Counted from the first letter of the stretch, positions 7,657-16,213 are shown. The stretch is DNA of 64,000 nucleotides from Streptomyces asoensis (GCF_016860545.1 NZ_BNEB01000003.1:1488001-1552000), one strand, 5' to 3'. Notes: generated from the sequence alone by a model not told the origin. A program made the numbers and translations.

Positions 7657-10653
7657 ATGAACGGACCTTTGCGGGAACGCGAGGACGCGCACGCGCTGCT
7701 CGCGGCGGAGGCCGAACGCGCCCGCGCCGGAGCGGGCCGGCTCGTCCTGCTGCGCGGCGCGAGCGGCACGGGCAGGTCCGCCCTCCTGGAGGCCGCCGCC
7801 GCGCACGCCGCCCGGCTGGGCCTGCGCGTCCTGCGTACCCGCTGCTCGCCCGAGGACACCGCGCTGCCGTTCTCCTCCGTGCTGCATCTCCTCGGCTCCG
7901 TGCCGGAGTTCGCGGACTTCGGGCCGGGCGGCGACGACCGGGGGAGCGCGGCGCGGCTGTGGCGCGTGCTGCGGTCCTACGCGGACGAGGGCCCGCTCAT
8001 GGTGGCCGTGGACGACGTCCACCTCGCCGACGAGGCCTCGCGCCGCTGGTTCGTCGAGGCCGCCCGCCGGGTCGACCGATTACCGGTACTCCTGGTGGCC
8101 ACGGAACGCAGTCAGTACGACATCGATCCGCGGCCCACCGGTCTCAGCCACGCGCTGTCCCCGTCCGCGGTCCGCACGCACACCCTCGCCCCGCTCACCG
8201 GCCCGGCCTCGGCCCGGCTGGTGCGGGCCGCCTTCCCCACCGCCTCCGACCGGTGGACGGCGGACTGCGTACGGGCCGGTGCGGGCAGCCCGCTGCTTCT
8301 GCGCGCCCTCCTCGACGATCTCGACGGTGCACCGCCGCCGACCGCCGTGCCGAGGACGTGCGCCGCGCTGTACCCGGGTTCCTACCCGGCGGCCGTCTCC
8401 TGGTGGCTGGACAGCGCGGGCCCGGCGACGGCGGAGGTGGCCCGCACCCTCGCCGCCCTGGAGACCGCCTCCGGCACGGGCCCCGGGAGCGGTCCCACCA
8501 CCGGCCGGACCACCGCCCCCACGCTCTCCGCCCCCACGACCTCCGATCCCACCGCCTCCGCCCCCGAGGCCCCCGACCCCACCAACCCCGACCCCACCAA
8601 CCCCGACCCCACCAACCCCGGCCCCACCGGCCCCGACGCCACGGTCCTCGACCCGACGTCCCTCGAAGTCACGTCCCTCGACGCCATGGCCACCGGCCTC
8701 ACGGGCACCGACGCCTCCGCCACCGAGGCCCTCGCCGCCCTGGTCGCCGACGCCTCCGGCGCCGACCCGGCGCGCGTGTCCGGCTGGTTCACCGCGATGA
8801 CGCGGCTCGGGGTGCTGCGCCCGGACGCCGACGGCCGCCCCCGCTACGCGCACCCCCTCCTGCGCGACGCCGTCCTCAGCGGCTGGGCCCCCGCCCGCCG
8901 CCAGGACGCCCACCGCGCGGTCGCCCAGGCGATGCTGCGCCGGGGCGACCACCTCGACGCCGTGGCACGGCAGTTGCTGGGCAGCGCCCCCGCCGGACTG
9001 CCCTGGGCGCTGCGGGTGCTGCGCGACGCCGGCAGCGTGGCCGCGCGCGAGTCCCGCCCCGAGGACGCCGTCCGCTACCTGCGCCGGGCCCTCCAGGAGC
9101 CGCTGCCCGACGACCTGCGCCAGCGCCTGCTGACCGAACTGGGCTCCCTGGAGTACGCCTCCGCCGACACCCCGGCGGGCATTCCCCGGCTGGCCGAGGC
9201 GCTCGACCTGCCCGCCCAGCCCCGCGACCAGGTCCGCACCGCCATCGCGCTCGGCACGGCGCTCGTGGGCCGCGGGGAGGTCCGTACGGCGGTGGAGGTG
9301 CTGCGCGGGCTGGAGGCCCGGCTGGCCGCCCACCCCGATCTCGCGCGCGCCCTCCAGACGGCGTCCGCGCTCCTGTCCGACCAGGACCAGACGGTCCGCC
9401 GGGAGGCCTACCGCTGGCTCACCGACACCGCCGAACGCTCCCCGGAACTCGTCGGCGCCTCCGGTCAGGCCCTGCTCGTGCGGTACGCGGCGACGGCGGG
9501 CGACCTCCCGGCGCGCGAGGCGATGCGGCGGCTGCGCACGCTGCTGACGGAACCCGCCGATCCGCTCGCCGAGCCGTTCCTGCTGGGCACGGCCGCGGCG
9601 GTGGCCCAGTGGGCCGACGAACTCGACGAGGCGGAACGGCTGGTGGAACGCGGGCTGGCGGGACAGCATCCGTCGCTGCTGCACCCGATGGAACAGGCCC
9701 TGCTGGACACCAGGTGGGACATAGCGGCGGCGCGCGGCGCCTACGCGACCGTGCTCGCCGAGCGCCCGGAGGCGGCCCGGCGCACCGGCAACGGGCCCGC
9801 CAACGCGGACGCGCACACCCTGCTCGCCCTGGTCGAGACCGGCAGGACGGCGGAGGCCCGCCGCCTCGCCGACACCTTCGACCTGCGTGACACCCCCGAC
9901 TCCTGGGAACTGAACCGCTTCCTCTACGCGCGGGGGGTGCTCCGGTTCACCGAAGGGGATGTGGCGGGCGCCCTGCACGACTTCCTGGAGTGCGGCCGCC
10001 GCCAGTCCGCGCGGGCCGTCCTCAGCCCGGTCGTCACGCCGTGGCGTTCGGCGGCCGCCGAATGCCGGCTGGTGCTGGGCAATCCCCAGGAGGCGCTGGC
10101 CCTCGCGACGGAGGAACTGCGGCTGGCCCGCGTGTGGAACACCCCGCGCACCATGGGACGGGCGCTGCGCGTGCTGGGCCGGGCGACCCGGGGCAGGCGG
10201 GGCCTGGAACTGGGCGAGGAGGCGGTCGCCGTGCTGCGGGACTCGCCGGCCGAGGCGGAACTCGTGTCCTCGCTCCTCGCCCACGGCGTGCAGCTGACCG
10301 CCGTCGGCGAACGCGGCCGGGGACGCGACCATCTGCGGGAGGGCGCCGAACGCGCCGAACGGCTGGGCAGCGTGCGTCTCCTGACCTACGCCGAGCACGC
10401 CCTGCGCAGCGCCGGCGGCCGCCGTACCACCCCCGCCCACACCGGCTCGGGGGCGCTCACCGGCAGCGAACGCCGTATCGCGGAACTCGCGGCGGAAGGC
10501 CGCACCAACACCGAGATAGCCAAGCTCCTGCACGTGGCCCGGCGCACCGTGGAGACCCACCTGACCAGCGCCTACCGCAAACTGGGAATCCGACGCCGGG
10601 GCGAACTGCGGGGCGTGCTGGAGGACGACGTGCCGCGACACCGCGCGGGCTGA
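7657..10653 (+). CDS. Large ATP-binding LuxR family (LAL) transcriptional regulator
   Basis: A 998-residue regulator. The N-terminus has a P-loop ATPase (Walker A GASGTGRS about residue 34, Walker B-like MVAVDDVHLAD), the long centre is helical-repeat sequence, and the C-terminus has a LuxR helix-turn-helix (LTGSERRIAELAAEGRTNTE, VETHLTSAYRKLG). Length and layout match LAL regulators, which often switch on secondary metabolism or large gene clusters. Start ATG 7657 follows AGGAGGCAGGG. An unusual Pro/Thr/Asp-rich insert with short tandem repeats interrupts it at about residues 290-350. It is divergent from the smaller LuxR-type gene and closes the CIS locus, so regulation of the CIS is a plausible inference that the sequence itself does not show. 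Confidence 0.9.
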   Translation: MNGPLREREDAHALLAAEAERARAGAGRLVLLRGASGTGRSALLEAAAAHAARLGLRVLRTRCSPEDTALPFSSVLHLLGSVPEFADFGPGGDDRGSAARLWRVLRSYADEGPLMVAVDDVHLADEASRRWFVEAARRVDRLPVLLVATERSQYDIDPRPTGLSHALSPSAVRTHTLAPLTGPASARLVRAAFPTASDRWTADCVRAGAGSPLLLRALLDDLDGAPPPTAVPRTCAALYPGSYPAAVSWWLDSAGPATAEVARTLAALETASGTGPGSGPTTGRTTAPTLSAPTTSDPTASAPEAPDPTNPDPTNPDPTNPGPTGPDATVLDPTSLEVTSLDAMATGLTGTDASATEALAALVADASGADPARVSGWFTAMTRLGVLRPDADGRPRYAHPLLRDAVLSGWAPARRQDAHRAVAQAMLRRGDHLDAVARQLLGSAPAGLPWALRVLRDAGSVAARESRPEDAVRYLRRALQEPLPDDLRQRLLTELGSLEYASADTPAGIPRLAEALDLPAQPRDQVRTAIALGTALVGRGEVRTAVEVLRGLEARLAAHPDLARALQTASALLSDQDQTVRREAYRWLTDTAERSPELVGASGQALLVRYAATAGDLPAREAMRRLRTLLTEPADPLAEPFLLGTAAAVAQWADELDEAERLVERGLAGQHPSLLHPMEQALLDTRWDIAAARGAYATVLAERPEAARRTGNGPANADAHTLLALVETGRTAEARRLADTFDLRDTPDSWELNRFLYARGVLRFTEGDVAGALHDFLECGRRQSARAVLSPVVTPWRSAAAECRLVLGNPQEALALATEELRLARVWNTPRTMGRALRVLGRATRGRRGLELGEEAVAVLRDSPAEAELVSSLLAHGVQLTAVGERGRGRDHLREGAERAERLGSVRLLTYAEHALRSAGGRRTTPAHTGSGALTGSERRIAELAAEGRTNTEIAKLLHVARRTVETHLTSAYRKLGIRRRGELRGVLEDDVPRHRAG
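8575..8619 (+). repeat. 15-bp coding tandem repeat, 3 copies
   Basis: Three exact copies of GACCCCACCAACCCC, encoding DPTNP-type pentapeptides, lie inside the LAL regulator gene. They sit within a longer Pro/Thr/Asp-rich stretch that is absent from typical members of the family and probably forms a disordered linker. Confidence 0.85.
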
Positions 10654-10773
10654 GGACGCGCGGCGGGCCGAGGAGGCCGAAGGCGCGGGCGGCGCCCCGC
10701 TGTGACAGGCCTGTGACCGGAGGAGTGGCTTCCGCCACAGCCCACCCGGACCGCCCCCTGATGGGGTGACCGG

Positions 10774-11124
10774 ATGCGTACCGCACTGCGCGCCCTGCGC
10801 CGCTGGCTGCCGCCGTTCCTGGCGCACCTGCTGATCGGTCTGCCGACGGCCGCCGCCCTGCTGTGCGCGCGCTGGTACCTCGCCCACGGCCACTGCACGT
10901 ACGACGACCTCGGCCGGCGCGACCTGGACCAGTGCACGTACGACCAGATCGAGAGCAGCGGCTTCGTGCTGACCGCCCTCGTCGTGCTCGCCGCGTTCGT
11001 CACGCTGGTGCTGGTGCTCTTCGACGGCCCGCGCCCCCGCGGCACGGCCCGCTCGCTGCGGCCCCGGCTGCTGACGCTCCCCGCGATCCTGCTGCCCTAC
11101 GCGGTGTTCGTCGCCTGTGCGTGA
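10774..11124 (+). CDS. Small three-helix membrane protein, unknown function
   Basis: A 116-residue protein with three hydrophobic segments (about residues 14-34, 66-86 and 99-116) and a loop between the first two that holds a repeated CTYD motif (HCTYDDL and QCTYDQI), which could form a disulfide on the outer face. The start is ATG 10774. A GGGG stretch lies about 10 bases upstream, and GTG 10768 is an alternative start. I do not recognise the family. It stands alone between the LAL regulator and a DUF4287 gene. Confidence 0.7.
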   Translation: MRTALRALRRWLPPFLAHLLIGLPTAAALLCARWYLAHGHCTYDDLGRRDLDQCTYDQIESSGFVLTALVVLAAFVTLVLVLFDGPRPRGTARSLRPRLLTLPAILLPYAVFVACA

Positions 11125-11216
11125 ACGGCGGGTGGGCCGGGCCCGCCCGCCGGGAAGGTGACGCGGCTCACTCGTCCACACCGGTCACTTCGCCCGGCGC
11201 CGACGGTCTTACCCGC

Positions 11217-11429
11217 ATGACCGAACCTGTGAAGGGCCCCGCGAGTTACTTCCCGTCGATCGAGAAGAAGTACGGACGTCCCATCGCCGAGTGGCAGACC
11301 CTGATCCGGGCCTCGCCGCTCACCCGGCACATGGAACTCGTGGCCTGGCTGAAGACCGAGCACGGCCTGGGCCACGGCCACGCGGGCGCCCTCGTCGCCC
11401 ACACGCGGGCGCAGGACGCCGGCGCGTGA
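11217..11429 (+). CDS. DUF4287 family protein
   Basis: A 70-residue protein beginning MTEPVKGPASYFPSIEKKYG, followed by a WQTLIR...HMELVAWLK segment and ending with GHGHAGALVAHTRA. This is the compact helical DUF4287 pattern (YFPSIEKKYG...MELVxWLKxEHGLGHGHANAxV). Function is unknown; such domains are sometimes joined to DUF5655 modules. Start ATG 11217 is the first in frame, without a clear ribosome-binding site. It converges with the helicase gene across a palindromic terminator. Confidence 0.85.
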   Translation: MTEPVKGPASYFPSIEKKYGRPIAEWQTLIRASPLTRHMELVAWLKTEHGLGHGHAGALVAHTRAQDAGA

Positions 11430-11450
11430 GCCGGGCCGGGACCCGGCCCG
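11430..11450. terminator. Bidirectional palindromic terminator between converging genes
   Basis: CCGGGCCGGG, one A, then CCCGGCCCGG form a near-perfect palindrome in the 24-base gap between the stop codons of the DUF4287 gene and the helicase gene. It has no U-tract, as is usual for Streptomyces terminators. Confidence 0.65.
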
Positions 11451-11453
11451 GAC

Positions 11454-13061
11454 TCAGCGGCCGCCCGCGGGGTTGCCGCTGCCGCTGCCCGAGGAGCGGC
11501 GACGGCCGCCCTGCGAGCCGGCCCGCCCGCCCTGGGCCGCGGAACGCCCGCCGCCCTGGGCCGCGGCACGGCCACCGCTCTGCGCCGACGGACGGCCGCC
11601 GCCCTGGCCCCCGGCACGGCCACCGCCCTGGGCCGCCGGGCGGCCACCGCTCTGCGCCGCCGGGCGGCGGCTGCGGGAGCGTGAGGTGGCGGCCGCGCGC
11701 ACGGGACGGTTCTCGGTGACCGGCGGGGCGAGCACGACGGGCACACCGGAGGGCGCCTGAGCACCCGTGATGCGGCTCAGCTCGCTGCCGCCCGAGCGGA
11801 CCCGGGTGGTCTGCGGGGTGATGCCGGCGTCGGCCATCAGACGCGTCATCTCCCGGCGCTGGTTGGGCAGCACCAGGGTGACGACGGTGCCCGACTCGCC
11901 CGCGCGGGCCGTACGGCCACCGCGGTGCAGGTAGTCCTTGTGGTCGGCGGGCGGATCGACGTTGACGACCAGGTCGAGGTTGTCGACGTGGATGCCGCGG
12001 GCCGCGACGTTGGTCGCCACCAGCACCGTGACATGGCCGTCCTTGAACTGGGCCAGGGTCCGGGTCCGCTGGTTCTGCGACTTGCCGCCGTGCAGCGAGG
12101 CCGCGCGCACCCCGACCGCCAGCAGCTTCTTGGCCAGCCGGTCCGCCGCGTGCTTGGTGTCCAGGAACATGATCACGCGCCCGTCGCGGGCGGCGATCTC
12201 CGTCGTCGTGGCGTGCTTGTCCTCGTCCTCCACGTGAAGCAGGTGGTGCTCCATCGTGGTGACGGCGCCCGCCGACGGGTCGACCGAGTGGACGACGGGA
12301 TCGTGCAGGTAGTTGCGCACCAGCCGGTCGACGTTACGGTCCAGGGTCGCCGAGAACAGCATGCGCTGACCGTCGGGACGCACCTGGTCGAGCAGGGCGG
12401 TGACCTGCGGCATGAAGCCCATGTCGGCCATCTGGTCGGCCTCGTCGAGGACGGTGATGGCGACCTGGTCCAGGCGGCAGTCGGCCCGGTCGATGAGGTC
12501 CTTGAGCCGGCCGGGCGTGGCCACGACGACCTCGGCGCCGCCCCGCAGGGCGCTCGCCTGCCGGCCGATCGACAGACCGCCGACCACCGTGGCGAGCCGC
12601 AGCCGCAGCGCGCGGGCGTAGGGGGTGAGGGCGTCGGTGACCTGCTGGGCCAGTTCCCGGGTGGGGACGAGCACCAGGGCCAGCGGCTGCCGGGGTTCGG
12701 CCCGCTGCCCGGCGGTGCGGGCGAGCAGGGCGAGACCGAAGGCGAGGGTCTTGCCGGAACCGGTGCGGCCACGGCCCAGGACGTCCCGGCCGGCCAGCGA
12801 GTTCGGCAGCGTCGCGGCCTGGATGGGGAACGGGGTGGTCACACCCTCGGCTTCGAGAGCACTCAACAGCCGCTCGGGCATGTCGAGTTCGGTGAAAGCC
12901 TCGACCGCAGGCAATCCCGGGGTGAGAGTGACGGGTACGGCGAATTCACCGCCGGACGCGGCGGGACGACTCCCGCGTCCGCTCCGCCCCGGCTTGGCCG
13001 AACGGGAGGGGGCGCCCTGGCGCCTGTCCGTACGGGAGCGGACGGAGCTGTTGCGGTTCAT
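11454..13061 (-). CDS. DEAD-box ATP-dependent RNA helicase
   Basis: A 535-residue superfamily 2 helicase. Visible motifs in order: Q-motif (TTPFPIQAATLP), motif I (RTGSGKT), Ia (VPTRELAQQ), Ib (TPGRL), II (VLDEADQMADMG), III (FSAT), V (ATNVAARGIHV) and VI (HRGGRTARAG). The last ~110 residues are a Gly/Ser/Gln/Arg-rich low-complexity tail with repeated GGRxAAQG units, typical of RNA-binding tails in actinobacterial RhlE-like helicases. Start ATG 13059-13061 follows GAGGAAGG. It lies 131 bases downstream of a cold-shock protein gene on the same strand, which suggests joint expression on cold shock and unwinding of cold-stabilised RNA structure. Confidence 0.95.
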   Translation of the reverse strand: MNRNSSVRSRTDRRQGAPSRSAKPGRSGRGSRPAASGGEFAVPVTLTPGLPAVEAFTELDMPERLLSALEAEGVTTPFPIQAATLPNSLAGRDVLGRGRTGSGKTLAFGLALLARTAGQRAEPRQPLALVLVPTRELAQQVTDALTPYARALRLRLATVVGGLSIGRQASALRGGAEVVVATPGRLKDLIDRADCRLDQVAITVLDEADQMADMGFMPQVTALLDQVRPDGQRMLFSATLDRNVDRLVRNYLHDPVVHSVDPSAGAVTTMEHHLLHVEDEDKHATTTEIAARDGRVIMFLDTKHAADRLAKKLLAVGVRAASLHGGKSQNQRTRTLAQFKDGHVTVLVATNVAARGIHVDNLDLVVNVDPPADHKDYLHRGGRTARAGESGTVVTLVLPNQRREMTRLMADAGITPQTTRVRSGGSELSRITGAQAPSGVPVVLAPPVTENRPVRAAATSRSRSRRPAAQSGGRPAAQGGGRAGGQGGGRPSAQSGGRAAAQGGGRSAAQGGRAGSQGGRRRSSGSGSGNPAGGR

Positions 13062-13093
13062 CCGATACCTTCCTCGAAAGAGAAAATGCCATG

Positions 13094-13130
13094 GGCCGGG
13101 GCCCGCACTCAGGGAGTACGGGCCCCGGCC
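13094..13130 (-). terminator. Strong inverted repeat between csp and helicase genes
   Basis: A perfect 12-bp stem (GGCCGGGGCCCG / CGGGCCCCGGCC) with a 13-base loop lies after the cold-shock gene stop and about 33 bases before the helicase start. It most likely ends or attenuates the short csp transcript and would leave partial read-through into the helicase gene. Confidence 0.65.
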
Positions 13131-13192
13131 ACTTGGTCCGCGTGATGCGCGGCCGATCGCGTCAGCGTCAGCGTCAGGCGGCGTCAGGCGGT

Positions 13193-13396
13193 TCAGGCGG
13201 GCAGGATGTTCTCCGCCTGCGGGCCCTTCTGGCCCTGGGTGACGTCGAAGGTAACCTTCTGGCCTTCCTGAAGCTCACGGAAGCCGGACGTGGCGATGTT
13301 CGAGTAGTGGGCGAACACGTCTGCGCCGCCACCGTCCTGCTCGATGAAGCCGAAGCCCTTTTCCGAGTTGAACCACTTCACGGTGCCAGATGCCAT
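13193..13396 (-). CDS. Cold-shock protein (CspA family)
   Basis: A 67-residue single cold-shock domain. Both RNA-binding motifs are intact: RNP1 as KGFGFIEQD and RNP2 as DVFAHYS; the start is MASGTVKWFNSEKG and the end ENILPA. It should act as a single-stranded nucleic acid chaperone in the cytoplasm. Start ATG 13394-13396 follows GGGAGA at 8-9 bases. The leader of more than 100 bases contains a hairpin with a U-tract, listed separately. Together with the downstream helicase it forms a cold-response pair. Confidence 0.96.
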   Translation of the reverse strand: MASGTVKWFNSEKGFGFIEQDGGGADVFAHYSNIATSGFRELQEGQKVTFDVTQGQKGPQAENILPA

Positions 13397-13470
13397 GTTG
13401 AATCTCCCTATGGGGCAATGCCCGGGGTCCGCACCTTGCGGATCCGGTGTCGCAGGATCAGGAAAAGCCC

Positions 13471-13515
13471 CAAAAACAAAAAGAGTGCCCGTCGACGGAA
13501 GGTCGAAGAGCACTC
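13471..13515 (-). promoter_or_regulatory. Hairpin with U-tract in the csp leader region
   Basis: On the minus strand, an outer stem GAGTGC/GCACTC and an inner stem TCGAC/GTCGA (loop CTTCC) are followed directly by TTTTTGTTTTTG. This is a textbook intrinsic terminator shape and very unusual in this GC-rich DNA. It lies 75-120 bases upstream of the cold-shock gene with no leftward gene before it, so it may be a leader attenuator. A possible promoter with TACCGT lies further upstream near 13550. Confidence 0.6.
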
Positions 13516-13750
13516 AAAAGCCTCTGGTAACCGAAACTGCCACTTTTATCACGGTAGCACAGGTCCGGATGCGGGGCCCGGGAGCCGGACGGCGCCACGC
13601 GGCACCCGGGTACGCCGCCCGTGAGGGATGAGTACCCGTACTCAAGAGGAACACTCCTGCCGCCCGCCAGGCTGGGCGCACAGCCGGCGCGGTGCCGGCG
13701 CGGACCAGGGCGGGACGGCGCGGCCGTCCGTCCGTGCAGAGGAGCAGACC

Positions 13751-14089
13751 GTGCGCAGCAGCAGCATGACCAGGGGCCGGACGGGCGCGGGCCGTAGGCC
13801 GGCCGGGGCGGTGGCGGCGCTCGCCGTGGCCGTGTCGGCCCTCGCGCTGCTCACCGGCTGCTCCCTCCAGATCGAGGAGGCGAGCTGCGGCGGCGGCGAG
13901 TACCCGGTGCTCGCCGTGAACAGCAGCGGCAGCGACTGCGTGCCGGACGGCGAGGAGCCGGCGGACGGCTGGGCCCGCTATCCCGAGGGCAAGGTCCCCG
14001 AGAAGGTCGGCGACAAGTGGGACGTCTACTGGAGCACCCGCACCCTCGACGAGAACGGCGACATCGTCACGCTCCCCGAGGGGCAGTGA
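13751..14089 (+). CDS. Small secreted lipoprotein, unknown function
   Basis: A 112-residue protein with an Arg-rich N-terminus, a hydrophobic stretch (AVAALAVAVSALALLTGC) and a lipobox ending LLTGC around residue 38, so it should be lipid-anchored outside the membrane. The mature part carries CGGGEYPVLAVNSSGSDC and a Trp/Tyr-rich end (KWDVYWSTRTLDENG). This is a conserved Streptomyces type that I cannot tie to a function. Start GTG 13751 is chosen over upstream ATGs because GAGGAG lies 6 bases before it. Confidence 0.8.
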   Translation: MRSSSMTRGRTGAGRRPAGAVAALAVAVSALALLTGCSLQIEEASCGGGEYPVLAVNSSGSDCVPDGEEPADGWARYPEGKVPEKVGDKWDVYWSTRTLDENGDIVTLPEGQ

Positions 14090-14099
14090 GCGCCTGTTG

Positions 14100-14105
14100 T
14101 ATAAC
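14100..14105 (+). promoter_or_regulatory. Possible -10 element of a leaderless transcript (DUF952 gene)
   Basis: TATAAC ends 6 bases before the ATG of the DUF952 gene, and no Shine-Dalgarno sequence precedes that start, so transcription probably begins at the start codon. I cannot assign a -35 box, which would lie in the end of the lipoprotein gene. Confidence 0.4.
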
Positions 14106-14111
14106 CGGATC

Positions 14112-14465
14112 ATGATTTATCACGTCGTGCCGCTGGACGAGTGGAGCGCCGATCCGGACCGGCCCTACGCACCGGCCTCGCTCGCGGAGGACGGGTTCGT
14201 GCACTGCTCCCCCGACGAGGCGACCACCCTCCGCGTCGTCAACGCGTTCTACCGGACGGCCCGCAGACCGCTGCTGGCCCTCGTCCTGGACGAACGGCGG
14301 CTCACGGCGCGCTGCGCGTGGGAGGCGGCCGCGCCGGCCCCGCCGCCGGGGGTCGCCGAAGGCACCCTGTTCCCGCACGTGTTCGGCCCCATCGACCGCG
14401 ACGCCGTGACCCGGGTCCTGGAAGTCCGCTGGGACGACGACGGCTTGGCGACCGCCCTGGCCTGA
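14112..14465 (+). CDS. DUF952 family protein
   Basis: A 117-residue protein starting MIYHVVPLDEW, with the family signature DGFVHCSPDEATTLRVVNAF and a C-terminal LFPHVFGPIDRDAV. These match DUF952, small cytoplasmic proteins of the ADP-ribosyltransferase-like fold whose role is unknown. ATG 14112 is chosen because it gives the standard family N-terminus; a TTG at 14097 is in frame but lacks support. The gene follows the lipoprotein gene by 22 bases but probably has its own promoter. Confidence 0.88.
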   Translation: MIYHVVPLDEWSADPDRPYAPASLAEDGFVHCSPDEATTLRVVNAFYRTARRPLLALVLDERRLTARCAWEAAAPAPPPGVAEGTLFPHVFGPIDRDAVTRVLEVRWDDDGLATALA

Positions 14466-14625
14466 CTCCCGCCCCGGCCCCGGCCGTACGGCCACGCAGG
14501 ACCCCGGCGCCCCGGCCCGGACCGTCCGGACGGGACGCCCGGCCGGACGGGTCGCGCGGCCGGACGGGACGCGCGGCGCGAGGACTCAGAAACTCAGGGG
14601 CCCGCAGACTCAGAGGCCCGCAGGC

Positions 14626-15081
14626 TCAGAGGTCGAACTCGTGCGGCGGCAGGTCGAGGGCGAAGCACGCCTCGCGCACGACACCCTGCTCGGTCTTGTC
14701 GAAGTCCCCGTCGGCGCCGCCGATGACGATGCCGATCTGGACGACCGCCCGTGCCTCGGCCGGCTTCTTCTTCGCCTTGGCGATCTCCTGGAGCACGCTG
14801 ACCTTGCCGAAGTCGAAGTCGGCGGTCAGCTTGGCGAGGTTGTCGTCGAAGCGCCGCTGGAGGTCCGTGGCGTCGAAGTTCTGGAGTACCTCGTTGGTGG
14901 CGATCAGCTGCGCCACCCGGCGCCGCTCGGCGGGGTCGACGGTGCCGTCCGCCGCCGCGACCAGGGCGCACATCGCCATGCTCGCGTCGCGGAAGGCGCC
15001 GCTCTTGAGGTCGTTCTTCTTCGACAGGAGCTGGGTCTGCATCGTCGACGCGGATTCCTTGACGCGGTCCCACAGGGCCAT
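14626..15081 (-). CDS. TerB family tellurite-resistance-like protein
   Basis: A 151-residue protein starting MALWDRVKESASTMQTQLLS. It matches TerB: acidic Asp-rich helices able to bind metal (AADGTVDPAERRRVAQL and GGADGDFDKTEQGVVREA), length about 150, and the C-terminal ALDLPPHEFDL. TerB proteins occur with TerD/TerC in stress and tellurite clusters; here the gene stands alone. Start ATG 15079-15081 has GGAG about 8 bases upstream. The likely role is cytoplasmic, membrane-associated stress protection. Confidence 0.92.
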   Translation of the reverse strand: MALWDRVKESASTMQTQLLSKKNDLKSGAFRDASMAMCALVAAADGTVDPAERRRVAQLIATNEVLQNFDATDLQRRFDDNLAKLTADFDFGKVSVLQEIAKAKKKPAEARAVVQIGIVIGGADGDFDKTEQGVVREACFALDLPPHEFDL

Positions 15082-15220
15082 GAGAACTCCAGAAGATCGG
15101 GGCGGGGTCAGTCCGGTGGCGGCCGAGCCTGTCGCTGCGGCCACCACCACATCTACAACACCGTAGAAACTGACGGCCGCCCCGATTAGTTCCGGCGGCC
15201 CGGGTCCTGACCGGATCCGG

Positions 15221-16213
15221 TCAGCCGAGGCAGATCAGGCCCAGCAGGCAGACGTCCGACGGCGAGGTCCCCGCGGGCGCGGTGCCCGTCGAGGAGGACG
15301 GAGCTCCGGTCGACGACGAGCCCGTCGAGCCCGACGACGACCCCGAAGACGAGGACGACGCGCCCGACGTGCCCGACGCGCCCGACGTGCCCGACGCGTC
15401 CGAGGTCGAGGAGCCGGTGCCGTCACCCGCGGCGGAGCCGGCCGGCTGCTGCTGCCCCGCGGAGCCCGTCGCACCGCTCGCGCCGGTCGCGCCGGTGGTG
15501 CCGCTCGCGTACGAGGTGCCCGCGCCGCCGCTCCCGCCCGTGCCGGTGGTGCCCGCCGCCTCGTGGGACGCGGGACCGGACCGCTGCCGGGGAACCACCG
15601 GCGTCGCGGGGGCCGAGGGCAGCGAGTCGGTGCGGGTGTCGGCCGTGCGCCCGGCGGAGGGCGCCGTCCGGTGGCCGTCGGACCGGCTCACCGTCGGGCG
15701 GGTCCGCTCCGACGCCGGGTCCTTGCCGCCCGCCGTGGGCGGGAGCTCCGGTGTCGTGGCCGCCTGTGCCTGGTCACCGGTCTGCCGGTCCAGCGCGGCG
15801 AAGGTCAGCCCGCCGCCGACGAGCGCGACGGCCGTCGCGACCACGGCCCGGCGCTGGTTCTTCTTCCAGCGGGCCAGCTGCCGCCGCCGCGCCGCCCGTC
15901 CGGGCGGGGCGTAGGGGGCCGCAGACCCGGACGGCACGTCCTCGACGTCGGCCGCGGGGGCGGCGACGGGCGCGATGCCGCTGTAGGCGGGGGCCGGTGA
16001 CTGGGCCACAACCCCGGCCGGGGGGAGCGTGCGGGCCGTCGAGGCCGGTGGCGTCGGCATGGCGGCCGTCGGCATGGAGGCCGACCGCGCGATCGGGGCC
16101 GCGGTGATGCCGCGTTCGACCCTGACCGGCGCGATGTCCGGGGCGTAGGCGCCGCATCCAGGGCACACCAGGGCGCCGTTCAGATGCCGGCGACACGTGG
16201 AGCAGTAGTCCAT
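15221..16213 (-). CDS. SCO2400-like zinc-ribbon membrane protein
   Basis: A 330-residue protein. The N-terminus has a zinc ribbon CSTC...CPGC at residues 4-20, followed by a Pro/Ala-rich linker, a basic stretch (GRAARRRQLARWKKNQRRA) and a single transmembrane helix (AVVATAVALVGGGLTFAAL) near residues 133-152. The rest is an outside-facing Ser/Gly/Thr low-complexity region ending with the conserved-looking DVCLLGLICLG. This layout matches a Streptomyces family annotated after SCO2400, whose function is unknown. Start ATG 16211-16213 follows AGGAAG. The gene is divergent from the pectate lyase gene. Confidence 0.82.
   Translation of the reverse strand: MDYCSTCRRHLNGALVCPGCGAYAPDIAPVRVERGITAAPIARSASMPTAAMPTPPASTARTLPPAGVVAQSPAPAYSGIAPVAAPAADVEDVPSGSAAPYAPPGRAARRRQLARWKKNQRRAVVATAVALVGGGLTFAALDRQTGDQAQAATTPELPPTAGGKDPASERTRPTVSRSDGHRTAPSAGRTADTRTDSLPSAPATPVVPRQRSGPASHEAAGTTGTGGSGGAGTSYASGTTGATGASGATGSAGQQQPAGSAAGDGTGSSTSDASGTSGASGTSGASSSSSGSSSGSTGSSSTGAPSSSTGTAPAGTSPSDVCLLGLICLG

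Noticed and set aside
8080..11181. A long leftward open frame opposite the LAL regulator and small membrane protein genes
   Set aside because: It crosses two supported genes, has no domain similarity that I can see and shows the repetitive Gly/Arg/His composition of an antisense frame in high-GC DNA.
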